A DNA stretch of 13,111 nucleotides from Legionellales bacterium UBA2469 (GTDB taxonomy: Bacteria; Pseudomonadota; Gammaproteobacteria; Legionellales; Legionellaceae), in NCBI GenBank assembly GCA_002342175.1, contig DDPL01000054.1:1-13111 (forward strand), read 5' to 3'. How positions within the stretch are numbered: the stretch's first letter is position 1; every line of letters starts with the position of its first letter. Positions 6,135 through 13,111 of this stretch are shown piece after piece. The notes below the pieces were generated by a model that was not told the origin of the DNA, did no database searches, and was given only the letters and a program-made list of their open reading frames with translations. The translations under genes and the position numbers were made by a program.

Positions 6135-7781
6135 GAGTTCTTTTGCATTATTTCGAGTTTGTTCAGTAATTGATAATCCACCCAGCATGCGCGCAATCTC
6201 ATCAATTCGACCTTGTTTATCCAATTGAATCACCGATGAGAAGGTTTGTTGATGCTCTGAATATTTACTAACTTGAAAATGTTGGTGTGCACATGAGGCA
6301 ACTTGGGGTTGGTGTGTTACACAAAAAACCTGTAGGCGTTCGCCCAGTTCTCTTAAACGCTGTCCTACTTTCATGGCTGTTGCGCCACCAATTCCGACAT
6401 CGACTTCATCAAAGAACAAGGTTGGTGTGGCGCCACGTTGAGCGGTAATCAGATGAATACTTAAACTAATACGTGATAACTCACCACCAGATGCAATTTT
6501 GGCCAATGGTCCTGGTTCCAGACCAGGATTGGTGCTAATTAGATACTCAATTTTATCCATCCCATGTGGATGAAAATCCTCTAAGGGCTGAATATCAATC
6601 GTTAATTGAGCATGGGGCATGCCGAGTTCTTTAATAATTTGCTCAATCGCATGTGCAAGTTGAGTGGCATGTTGGCTTCTTAGTATTCTTAATGTTGTTG
6701 CGGCATCAATATAATTTTGTAGTGCAAGTTCTAGTGCTTGTTGGGCCTTTTTTTTCTCCACATCAATATTTTTGATTTTGGCAATGTTTTGAGATAGGGT
6801 TTCGGCATAGAAAGGAAGCTGATGAGGGTCAATTTGAAATTTTCTTGCCAGTTGGTGCCAGCGACTCATCCGTTGCTCAACGTTATGCAAACGTTCGTGA
6901 TTGATTTGAATTTGATTAGAAAATTGTTTTATTTCATGTTGAGTTTCATCAATTTGAATGATTGCAGAATCAATTAGGTTTTTTGCCGTTTGAATGCTCG
7001 GGTGATCCTTAGGCAGAGCATGGAGGGATTGCAATACTTGATGCAGTTGTCGGGAAATGGCAAAGTCATTCTCGCCATTCATGAGTTCTTCAATATGTTG
7101 GACTTGGGCTAAATATTGATGCGCATGGTGCAACTGATCATGCTCGAGATGCAAGGCATCGAGTTCGGTTTCTAGGGGGGCTAAATCTTCAATTTCAGAA
7201 AGCTGGTATTCCCAAAGTTGTAATTGCTCTTGGGATTGATTTTTTTGGGAGAGCATTTCAACTTGACTTTTCGCATTGAGATAATCTTGATAGCGTGTTT
7301 TGACTTGCAAGCGTAGTGATTGTGCTTGGGCAAAATTATCTAGATGTTCTCGGTGATGGGAATGAGAAAGTAGGTTTTGTTGTTCATGTTGCCCATGAAT
7401 ATGTACAAGCATTTGTCCAATGGTCTTCACTTGTGCAGCCGTTGATGGCATATCATTGATGAAAAATTTTGAACGTCCTTCTTTGTTAATTGTTCGGCGA
7501 ATGATGACTTCACGATGGTCATTTTCTAATTCATGATCCAGCAGCCAGTCTTCGATATTTGAGGGCGAATCATAAAAGAATTGTGCGCTAATATCACATT
7601 TATCAGTATGAGGTCGCACGACACCGCCATCTGCACGAGCACCAAGAAGCAGTGCTAAAGCATCAATCATAATCGATTTTCCAGCACCGGTTTCACCGGT
7701 AAAAGCCGACATTTTGCTTGGGCAATCGAGTGATAATTGAGAAACAATGGCAAAATTTTGAATATATAGTGCGCTGAGCAT
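6117..7781 (-). CDS. recN: DNA repair protein RecN
   Basis: RecN is an SMC-like ATPase that binds DNA ends and helps recombinational repair of double-strand breaks. The 554 residues match the family. The N-terminal half of the split ATPase has Walker A GETGAGKS at 29-36 and the family block HGQHEQQNLL at 129-138. Residues about 150-350 form a Gln/Leu/His-rich coiled-coil region. The C-terminal half has the ABC signature SGGELSR at 431-437, Walker B TLFFDE at 454-459, and THQPQVAS shortly after. All catalytic motifs look intact. The ATG follows the nadK stop after 1 nt (TAACATG on the coding strand), with no strong Shine-Dalgarno of its own, so translation is probably coupled to nadK. The nadK-recN order is common in gammaproteobacteria. 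SOS control is known for recN elsewhere, but no LexA box is visible because the gene has no upstream gap. Confidence 0.97.
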   Translation of the reverse strand: MLSALYIQNFAIVSQLSLDCPSKMSAFTGETGAGKSIMIDALALLLGARADGGVVRPHTDKCDISAQFFYDSPSNIEDWLLDHELENDHREVIIRRTINKEGRSKFFINDMPSTAAQVKTIGQMLVHIHGQHEQQNLLSHSHHREHLDNFAQAQSLRLQVKTRYQDYLNAKSQVEMLSQKNQSQEQLQLWEYQLSEIEDLAPLETELDALHLEHDQLHHAHQYLAQVQHIEELMNGENDFAISRQLHQVLQSLHALPKDHPSIQTAKNLIDSAIIQIDETQHEIKQFSNQIQINHERLHNVEQRMSRWHQLARKFQIDPHQLPFYAETLSQNIAKIKNIDVEKKKAQQALELALQNYIDAATTLRILRSQHATQLAHAIEQIIKELGMPHAQLTIDIQPLEDFHPHGMDKIEYLISTNPGLEPGPLAKIASGGELSRISLSIHLITAQRGATPTLFFDEVDVGIGGATAMKVGQRLRELGERLQVFCVTHQPQVASCAHQHFQVSKYSEHQQTFSSVIQLDKQGRIDEIARMLGGLSITEQTRNNAKELLDLIT

Positions 7782-7782
7782 G

Positions 7783-8673
7783 TTACTTTTCTGAACCCCA
7801 TCCTAGTTTGATTCTTAGAGTATCATAATAAAGATAGTTGGTTGGATGCAACAGGCGGAGTGTTTGGGGATGATTGTCAATGCTTAGAAATTGACCAGGA
7901 TGTGCCAAGTGTGTTTGATGACCATCGAGGTACATGGATAATGGCGCCAGGTTATCGTCACTGATTCGAACTTGAATTTGACTTGAACTAGGAACAACCA
8001 ATGGACGCGCATTTAATGAATGAGAAAACATCGGCACCATGGCAAATGCTTGCAGTTGTGGATGTAGAATAGGACCACCCGCAGAAAGGCTGTAAGCTGT
8101 GGAACCTGTGGGTGTTGAGAGAATTAAACCATCGGCACGGTAATGGGTTACAAATTGTTGATCAATATACACACTGAATTCAACTAAATAAGCACTTTGT
8201 CCACGACTTAAAACTAAATCATTCAGAGCGCGTCCCTCAACTAGCATTTGTTTTCCATCAAAAAGACGCACGCGTAGAAAATGTCGTTTTTCTTCGGTAA
8301 ATTGTCCTGCAAGAACTTGTTGTAATTGAGGAATCATTTGAGAAGGACAAATATCAGTTAAAAATCCCAGTTGTCCACGATTCACACCAATGATAGGTAT
8401 ATTATATTTGCTAGCGAGTCTGGCGGCTGATAATAAGCTGCCATCCCCACCAACCACAACGAGCAAATCAGTATTTTCTTGAAGTTCTGTTTCATTGACA
8501 ACAGGCGCTTCAATATGAAAACGTTGATTGGTCGATGCTTCAAGAAAAACGGGAACATCTTGTTCTGTAAATGTTTTTATAAGTTTTTTAATGCAAGACG
8601 CCACCGTTCGATTGGAGTGGTGGTGTCTTGCATAAATAACAAGTCGTTTAAAACAAGATGTTTGTGAAGTCAT
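7783..8673 (-). CDS. nadK: NAD kinase
   Basis: NadK phosphorylates NAD+ to NADP+ using ATP, supplying the cell's NADP pool. The 296 residues are usual. Motifs: GGDGSLL at 75-81 with the catalytic Asp77, NRGQLGFLTD at 98-107, ND at 151-152, and DGLILSTPTGSTAYSLSAGG at 181-200, the nucleotide-binding core. The ATG lies 3 nt after the typA stop; a GAGGA inside the last codons of typA, 10 nt upstream, is the likely ribosome site. The gene is the middle member of a typA-nadK-recN operon. Near its 5' end, codons 14-28 carry a long inverted repeat (8591-8633), which would fold in the message about 40 nt after the start codon. The protein aligns with other NAD kinases there without an obvious inserted block. 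Confidence 0.97.
   Translation of the reverse strand: MTSQTSCFKRLVIYARHHHSNRTVASCIKKLIKTFTEQDVPVFLEASTNQRFHIEAPVVNETELQENTDLLVVVGGDGSLLSAARLASKYNIPIIGVNRGQLGFLTDICPSQMIPQLQQVLAGQFTEEKRHFLRVRLFDGKQMLVEGRALNDLVLSRGQSAYLVEFSVYIDQQFVTHYRADGLILSTPTGSTAYSLSAGGPILHPQLQAFAMVPMFSHSLNARPLVVPSSSQIQVRISDDNLAPLSMYLDGHQTHLAHPGQFLSIDNHPQTLRLLHPTNYLYYDTLRIKLGWGSEK
8591..8633. repeat. 15-bp imperfect inverted repeat inside nadK
   Basis: ATGCAAGACGCCACC (8591-8605) and GGTGGTGTCTTGCAT (8619-8633) are complementary at 14 of 15 positions around a 13-nt loop. In the nadK transcript the single mismatch is A-C; on the other strand it would be a G-U pair. The stem has no A/T-only run and no T-tract follows, so it is not a standard terminator. 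It spans nt 41-83 of the nadK reading frame. Confidence 0.8.
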
Positions 8674-8676
8674 GGA

Positions 8677-10506
8677 TTATGCTTCCTCATCCGAAGCTTG
8701 TTGCCGTGAATAACGTTTTCTTTCGTTTTCCGTTAAGAGTTTTTTTCTTAACCGAATGGATTCAGGTGTCACTTCAGCCAGTTCGTCATCATCGATGAAT
8801 TCCAAAGCTTGTTCCAAAGAAAACTTAATTGCCGGCGTAAGGATGATATTTTCATCGGTTCCAGACGCACGCATATTGGTCAGTTGTTTTTCTTTGGTTA
8901 CATTCACCACCAAATCATTATCTCGAGAGTGAATCCCAACAATCATCCCTTCATAACAAGGTGTCTGGGGTTCAATCATCAGTCTGCCACGTTCTTGTAA
9001 ATTGAACAAGGCAAATCCTCGGGCATTACCGACACAGTTGGCAATTAGCACACCATTTTTTCGAGAAGCCAAACGTCCAGGAATGGCAGGACCATAGTGG
9101 TTAAATGTGTGATACATTAAACCGGCGCCTGAGGTGATGGTTAAGAACTCGGTATGAAAACCAATTAATCCACGGGTAGGGATGATATAGTCTAAACGCA
9201 CACGACCTTTGCCATCGGGTAGCATGTCTTTTAATTCACCGCGGCGTTCTCCAATTTTTTCCATCACCGCACCTTGGTTAGTTTCAGGGATGTCTAAAGT
9301 AAGTAATTCATAAGGTTCAAGTTTTTGTCCATTCTCTTCTTTACAAATCACTTCTGGTTTAGAAATCGCTAGCTCGTAACCCTCACGACGCATATTTTCA
9401 ATTAAAATACTTAAATGCAATTCACCTCGACCAGCAACACGGAATTTGTCTGGATCTTCAGTAGGGGTCACGCGTAAGGCCACATTGCGGAGCAGTTCTG
9501 TTTCAAGTCGTTCTTTCAATTTACGGCTGGTGACATATTTGCCTTCTTTTCCTGCAAAAGGAGAGTCATTGACTTGGAAGGTCATGAAAATGGTGGGTTC
9601 GTCGACTTGTAATGCAGGTAATCCCTCAACGTTATCCGGATCGCACACGGTATCTGAGATCTTTAGGTCAGGAATACCGGTAATTGCGATAATGTCCCCA
9701 GCTTGAGCTTCAGGGATTTCTTGACGTTCTAAGCCGTGGAAGCCTAAAACTTGCATTAAACGGCCGCTGCGAACTTCACCTGCCGCATTGATGATTTTGA
9801 CATTGGATTTTGGAAGCATTTTTCCACGGGTGATACGACCAATTCCGATGGTTCCAACATACGATGAATAATCCAATGAGGTAATTTGCATTTGTAAAGG
9901 ACCATTTGCATCGACTTTAGGTGCAGGGACTTTTTCAATGATGGTATCAAGCAATGGAGACATATCATTGGATTCATCGCTCAATTCTTTCTTGGCATAT
10001 CCTGAAAGGGCAGATGCATAAATCACAGGGAAATCGAGTTGTTCGTCAGTTGCACCTAAGTTATCGAACAAATCAAAGACTTGTTCCACAACCCAGTCTG
10101 GTCTTGCGCCAGGGCGGTCAATTTTATTGACAACAACGATGGGATTCAATCCCTTTGAAAAAGCTTTTTGGGTAACGAATCGGGTTTGAGGCATAGGACC
10201 ATCTACAGCGTCAACGAGAAGAAGTACACTATCGACCATCGATAAAATACGTTCGACTTCGCCACCAAAGTCAGCGTGCCCTGGAGTGTCTACCACGTTA
10301 ATTTGAACATCTTTGTAATGCATACAAGTGTTTTTGGCTAAGATGGTAATGCCACGCTCTTTTTCAAGATCATTTGAATCCATGATGCGCTCAACTTGAG
10401 GGGCGCGTGGATTTAAGGTTCCTGTAAATTGTAAAAGTTTATCGACTAAGGTCGTTTTACCATGGTCGACGTGAGCAATAATTGCGATATTTCGGATATT
10501 TTTCAT
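8677..10506 (-). CDS. typA: translational GTPase TypA/BipA
   Basis: TypA (BipA) is an EF-G-like GTPase that binds ribosomes and supports 50S assembly and growth at low temperature or under stress. The 609 residues match E. coli BipA at about 607. G-domain motifs are complete: AHVDHGKTT at 11-19, RGITI at 51-55, DTPGH at 73-77, NKID at 127-130 and SAL at 165-167. Later blocks [20 protein letters not shown] and [12 protein letters not shown] are family hallmarks. The start [17 protein letters not shown] fits relatives, although no clear Shine-Dalgarno precedes it (AGCTAGATTTTTT before the ATG). It heads the operon with nadK 3 bp and recN a further gene downstream. Its promoter should lie in the 135-bp spacer shared with the divergent acetoacetyl-CoA synthetase gene. 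Confidence 0.97.
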   Translation of the reverse strand: MKNIRNIAIIAHVDHGKTTLVDKLLQFTGTLNPRAPQVERIMDSNDLEKERGITILAKNTCMHYKDVQINVVDTPGHADFGGEVERILSMVDSVLLLVDAVDGPMPQTRFVTQKAFSKGLNPIVVVNKIDRPGARPDWVVEQVFDLFDNLGATDEQLDFPVIYASALSGYAKKELSDESNDMSPLLDTIIEKVPAPKVDANGPLQMQITSLDYSSYVGTIGIGRITRGKMLPKSNVKIINAAGEVRSGRLMQVLGFHGLERQEIPEAQAGDIIAITGIPDLKISDTVCDPDNVEGLPALQVDEPTIFMTFQVNDSPFAGKEGKYVTSRKLKERLETELLRNVALRVTPTEDPDKFRVAGRGELHLSILIENMRREGYELAISKPEVICKEENGQKLEPYELLTLDIPETNQGAVMEKIGERRGELKDMLPDGKGRVRLDYIIPTRGLIGFHTEFLTITSGAGLMYHTFNHYGPAIPGRLASRKNGVLIANCVGNARGFALFNLQERGRLMIEPQTPCYEGMIVGIHSRDNDLVVNVTKEKQLTNMRASGTDENIILTPAIKFSLEQALEFIDDDELAEVTPESIRLRKKLLTENERKRYSRQQASDEEA

Positions 10507-10539
10507 AAAAAATCTAGCTATGAGTTGAACAGTTCGTCG

Positions 10540-10553
10540 ATATTGTACAATAT
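10540..10553. promoter_or_regulatory. 14-nt perfect palindrome in the divergent spacer
   Basis: ATATTGTACAATAT is its own reverse complement and lies 33 bp before the typA start. Read on the minus strand it contains TACAAT (10542-10547), a plausible -10 box for typA, but no good -35 hexamer is found 16-18 bp upstream. It could be an operator overlapping the promoter or a chance match; about one such palindrome is expected per window of this size. Confidence 0.35.
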
Positions 10554-10578
10554 TTTGGGGATTAAACCCAGCATCGCT

Positions 10579-10607
10579 TTTAATTTACTTTGCAATTCGG
10601 GTATATT
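10579..10607 (+). promoter_or_regulatory. weak candidate promoter for acetoacetyl-CoA synthetase
   Basis: TTTAAT (10579-10584) and TATATT (10602-10607) are 17 bp apart on the plus strand, with a leader of about 28 nt before the ATG at 10642. The -35 matches consensus at only 3 positions. Confidence 0.3.
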
Positions 10608-10641
10608 GTAGGTGTTTGCTTAGTTTGACAAGGATGTGATC

Positions 10642-12564
10642 ATGGAAACAACCCCCGTTTGGCAACCCGACGGTAAACAATTAACGCAATTCGACAGGTT
10701 TGAAACTTTTTTGAGGGAAAACTATGGTCTGCAATTTGCAAATTATACACAATTGCATGAATGGTCTGTTCAACAGAGTGCTCAATTTTGGGAAGCGCTA
10801 AGTCAATTTTTTAACCTTCAATGGCATGAACATGCTTATCAAATCATGTCGCAAGCAGAAGAACCTTGGCAGGTTGAATGGTTTTTGGGTGGAAAACTAA
10901 ATTATGCCCAGCACTTATTAAGACGTGATGATAAGCATCCTGCGCTTATCAGTTACGATGAGCATGGCCATCGTGAAACGTTAAGCTTTCATCAACTTCG
11001 ACAGCAAGTGGCGGCATGCGCAGCATTTTTAAAATCTCAGCATATTGGTGTCGGGGATCGAGTGGTTGGGATTTTGCCGAATTATCCGCAAACCATTGTG
11101 GCAATGCTAGCATGTGCAAGTATAGGTGCCATTTGGGCATCATGTTCCCCAGATTTTGGTGAAACCGCCATTATTGAGCGTTTCAAACAAATTAAACCAA
11201 AAATAATCTTTGCCGTTTTGAAGTCAAATTATAACGGTAAAACCCATGATTATGGCGATAAAATAAGGGCAGTCTTGAGTGTAATTCCAAGTATTCAACA
11301 AGTGGTTTGGTTAGACGAGTCCACGCAGACGGATATAGAAAACTTTATGTGGGAAAGTTTTATTCATCAACAAGCCGCGTTAACTTTTACATCACTGTCT
11401 TTTAATCATCCCCTGTATATTTTATTTTCATCTGGCACAACAGGTCAACCCAAATGCATGGTCCATCGTGCTGGTGGCGTGTTACTGCAACATTTAAAAG
11501 AATTGGCGTTACATAGTGATTTGGGTGAAAACCAACGCATGTTGTTTTATACCACATGTGGATGGATGATGTGGAATTGGATGGTGTCTGCATTGGCGTT
11601 GGGCTCTAGTTTGGTTTTATATGAAGGGAGCCCTGTTTCCCCAAATGCTATGCATTTATTAGATATTGTGGCAGAAACACAAACACATGTATTCGGTGCG
11701 AGTGCAGCGTATTTTGCAGCACTTGAAAATGCGAAAATTAACGGCAAGGACTTACCATCCCTAAAGCGTATTTTAAGTACCGGATCACCGCTTTTGACAC
11801 AACAGTATGATGATATTTTTCGATGGCTCGGTCGTACCATTCAAATTTGCTCCATTTCCGGAGGAAGTGATATTGTTTCATGTTTTGCGCTTGGAAATCC
11901 AAAGCTACCAGTCTATAGAGGAGAACTTCAATGTTTAGGATTGGGAATGGATGTTGCCGTTTTTAATCAATCCGGACAGGCTGTTGAGGGTGAAAAGGGG
12001 GAACTCGTGTGTCGTAAACCCTTCCCCTCGATGCCACTACACTTCTGGAATGATGAAGGATTTGTAAAATATCGGGAAAGTTATTTTGAGATATACCCCC
12101 ATGTTTGGGCGCATGGTGATTTTGCGGAAAAAACAGATCATGGCGGATTAATTATTTATGGGCGTTCGGATGCGACATTAAATCCGCAAGGCATTCGATT
12201 TGGCAGTGCCGAATTGTACCATGTGGTCAAAAATATTGATGGCATTGATGACTGTGTGGCGGTTGGACAGGTATGGAAAAATAGTGAACGGGTCTTATTA
12301 TTCATTAAATTGTTACCCAACATAAATTGGAGTGATGCTTTAAAAAATAATATTCGTCACGCTATTCGTACGCAGTTATCACCTCGTCATGTGCCTGCGA
12401 AAATTTTACAAGTGTCTGACATCCCCAAAACCATCAATGGTAAAATCATGGAAAAGGCAGTAAAAAAAATAGTTGCCGGAGAAAAAATAGAAAATCTTGC
12501 GGTCATCATGAATCCTGAGTGTTTGCAAGATTACACATTGCGTGAAGAACTATTTCAAGATTGA
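10642..12564 (+). CDS. aacS: acetoacetyl-CoA synthetase (acetoacetate--CoA ligase)
   Basis: This ANL-superfamily enzyme activates acetoacetate to acetoacetyl-CoA with ATP and CoA, feeding ketone-body carbon, leucine breakdown products or polyhydroxybutyrate carbon into central metabolism. At 640 residues it matches the family's 640-660. The N-terminal cap EWFLGGKLNYAQHLL near residue 80 marks the acetyl/acetoacetyl-CoA synthetase group. The adenylation P-loop SSGTTGQPK is at 263-271, CGWMMWNWM follows near 306, the hinge motif GRSDATLNPQGIRFG is near 507-521, and the catalytic lysine is in INGKIMEK (Lys601). GRSDATLN with IRFG, rather than an acetyl-CoA synthetase pattern, favours acetoacetate. 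A GTG at 10636 is in frame, but the Shine-Dalgarno AAGGA at 10630-10634 is 1 nt from it and 7 nt from this ATG, so the ATG is chosen. None of the usual partners (CoA transferase, hydroxybutyrate dehydrogenase, thiolase) is in the window. It overlaps the next gene tail to tail by 10 bp. Confidence 0.93.
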   Translation: METTPVWQPDGKQLTQFDRFETFLRENYGLQFANYTQLHEWSVQQSAQFWEALSQFFNLQWHEHAYQIMSQAEEPWQVEWFLGGKLNYAQHLLRRDDKHPALISYDEHGHRETLSFHQLRQQVAACAAFLKSQHIGVGDRVVGILPNYPQTIVAMLACASIGAIWASCSPDFGETAIIERFKQIKPKIIFAVLKSNYNGKTHDYGDKIRAVLSVIPSIQQVVWLDESTQTDIENFMWESFIHQQAALTFTSLSFNHPLYILFSSGTTGQPKCMVHRAGGVLLQHLKELALHSDLGENQRMLFYTTCGWMMWNWMVSALALGSSLVLYEGSPVSPNAMHLLDIVAETQTHVFGASAAYFAALENAKINGKDLPSLKRILSTGSPLLTQQYDDIFRWLGRTIQICSISGGSDIVSCFALGNPKLPVYRGELQCLGLGMDVAVFNQSGQAVEGEKGELVCRKPFPSMPLHFWNDEGFVKYRESYFEIYPHVWAHGDFAEKTDHGGLIIYGRSDATLNPQGIRFGSAELYHVVKNIDGIDDCVAVGQVWKNSERVLLFIKLLPNINWSDALKNNIRHAIRTQLSPRHVPAKILQVSDIPKTINGKIMEKAVKKIVAGEKIENLAVIMNPECLQDYTLREELFQD

Positions 12565-13001
12565 AATAAAGTTCGTGCTTTATCAAGAATTTGTTGGAGA
12601 GCAATAAATTTTTCACTTAATTCTTGGTAAAGCTGAAACTCTTTATCGTTAGGATAGAGACTCACATTCGCATAAGCCAGTTGTCCTAATTGGATATAAT
12701 ATTGTGGCGTTAATCGTCGTTTGACCACCAATTCAGGAAAAAACCCCGAAAGCAGTAAGCTTTTATCACCAATTTCAACCAACATCTGTTTTTGTTGTTT
12801 GCCCTTTAGTTGCAATGCATGCATCAAATCCATTCCAATAACAGAATCCAACCAAATGGTGTTATGGCTAGAGCGCATCATTAGAAAAACCAAGTAACTC
12901 TCAGACGATTCAGATAAACAAATATTTGCTTGGGCTTGCGCTTCCAATATGAGTGAATACCATTGACTGGTATCGGTTGGATGAAGAATGAGGGATTTCA
13001 T
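12555..13001 (-). CDS. conserved hypothetical protein
   Basis: This 148-residue soluble protein starts MKSLILHPTDTSQWYSLI, has a mixed central part with SYLVFLMMR (about 36-44), GDKSLLLSGFFPE (about 78-90) and YYIQLGQLAYANVS (about 100-113), and ends in a helical, charged segment. The pattern resembles a small conserved protein I associate with gammaproteobacteria, but I cannot name the family and no function is known to me. No signal peptide, membrane segment or catalytic motif is seen. The start could be the TTG at 13013, giving four more residues; the ATG at 12999-13001 is preferred because the family-like sequence begins there, with GGA about 8 nt upstream. It runs against the acetoacetyl-CoA synthetase gene, and their 3' ends overlap by 10 bp. 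The remaining 110 bp to the window edge hold no supported gene. Confidence 0.85.
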   Translation of the reverse strand: MKSLILHPTDTSQWYSLILEAQAQANICLSESSESYLVFLMMRSSHNTIWLDSVIGMDLMHALQLKGKQQKQMLVEIGDKSLLLSGFFPELVVKRRLTPQYYIQLGQLAYANVSLYPNDKEFQLYQELSEKFIALQQILDKARTLFQS

Positions 13002-13111
13002 TTTTTTATCCAATATATTCTCTTATTTTAAGTGTAGCACAAGAAAAAAAACATAACTGGGATACGAGTTCTTTTCTAATGTGTGGATAGTGGGGTAAAA
13101 TGTTGCATCAT

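Noticed and set aside
6510..6530. Short inverted repeat CCTGGT ... ACCAGG in recN
   Set aside because: Only a 6-bp stem within conserved coding sequence; expected by chance.
13014..13111. Possible start of a plus-strand gene at the right edge (ATG at 13100) or a promoter for the small conserved gene
   Set aside because: Only four codons are visible with no clear ribosome site, and no -35/-10 pair with suitable spacing was found on either strand.

Overview
The window reads as a stretch of chromosome from a moderately AT-rich gammaproteobacterium. The placement rests on the tight nadK-recN pair, a YciA-type thioesterase, and an unnamed small conserved gene at the right end whose sequence style I associate with gammaproteobacteria. 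A relative of Legionellales or another host-associated lineage would fit the base composition and the lineage-specific membrane proteins, but nothing here proves it. No phage, insertion sequence, tRNA, rRNA or CRISPR array was seen, and no stretch above 300 bases lacks a gene.

Left block, plus strand (26-4610): smpB (trans-translation), glmS (glucosamine-6-phosphate synthase), a 592-residue protein that looks like a heavily decayed Tex/YhgF RNA-binding protein, and yciA (acyl-CoA thioesterase). The gaps after glmS are 26 and 33 bp, so glmS, the Tex-like gene and yciA are probably one transcript. A small hairpin lies where this block meets the next one head-on.

Middle block, minus strand (4622-6073): three consecutive AT-rich genes of 152-160 codons with no family I recognise. 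Their proteins share one layout (polar N-terminus, hydrophobic stretch, short polar linker, second hydrophobic stretch) and can be aligned by eye, so they appear to be divergent tandem duplicates. The last two overlap by 23 bp and have a good sigma70-type promoter of their own. This cluster and the Tex-like gene are the least conventional parts of the window.

Right-centre block, minus strand (6117-10506): typA (ribosome-associated GTPase), nadK (NAD kinase) and recN (double-strand-break repair), separated by 3 bp and 1 bp and almost certainly an operon read typA > nadK > recN. The nadK coding region contains a strong 15-bp inverted repeat near its 5' end.

Right block: a 135-bp divergent spacer with a 14-nt perfect palindrome separates typA from an acetoacetyl-CoA synthetase gene on the plus strand. 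That gene ends with a 10-bp tail-to-tail overlap with a small conserved unknown gene on the minus strand. Most of the window is housekeeping.
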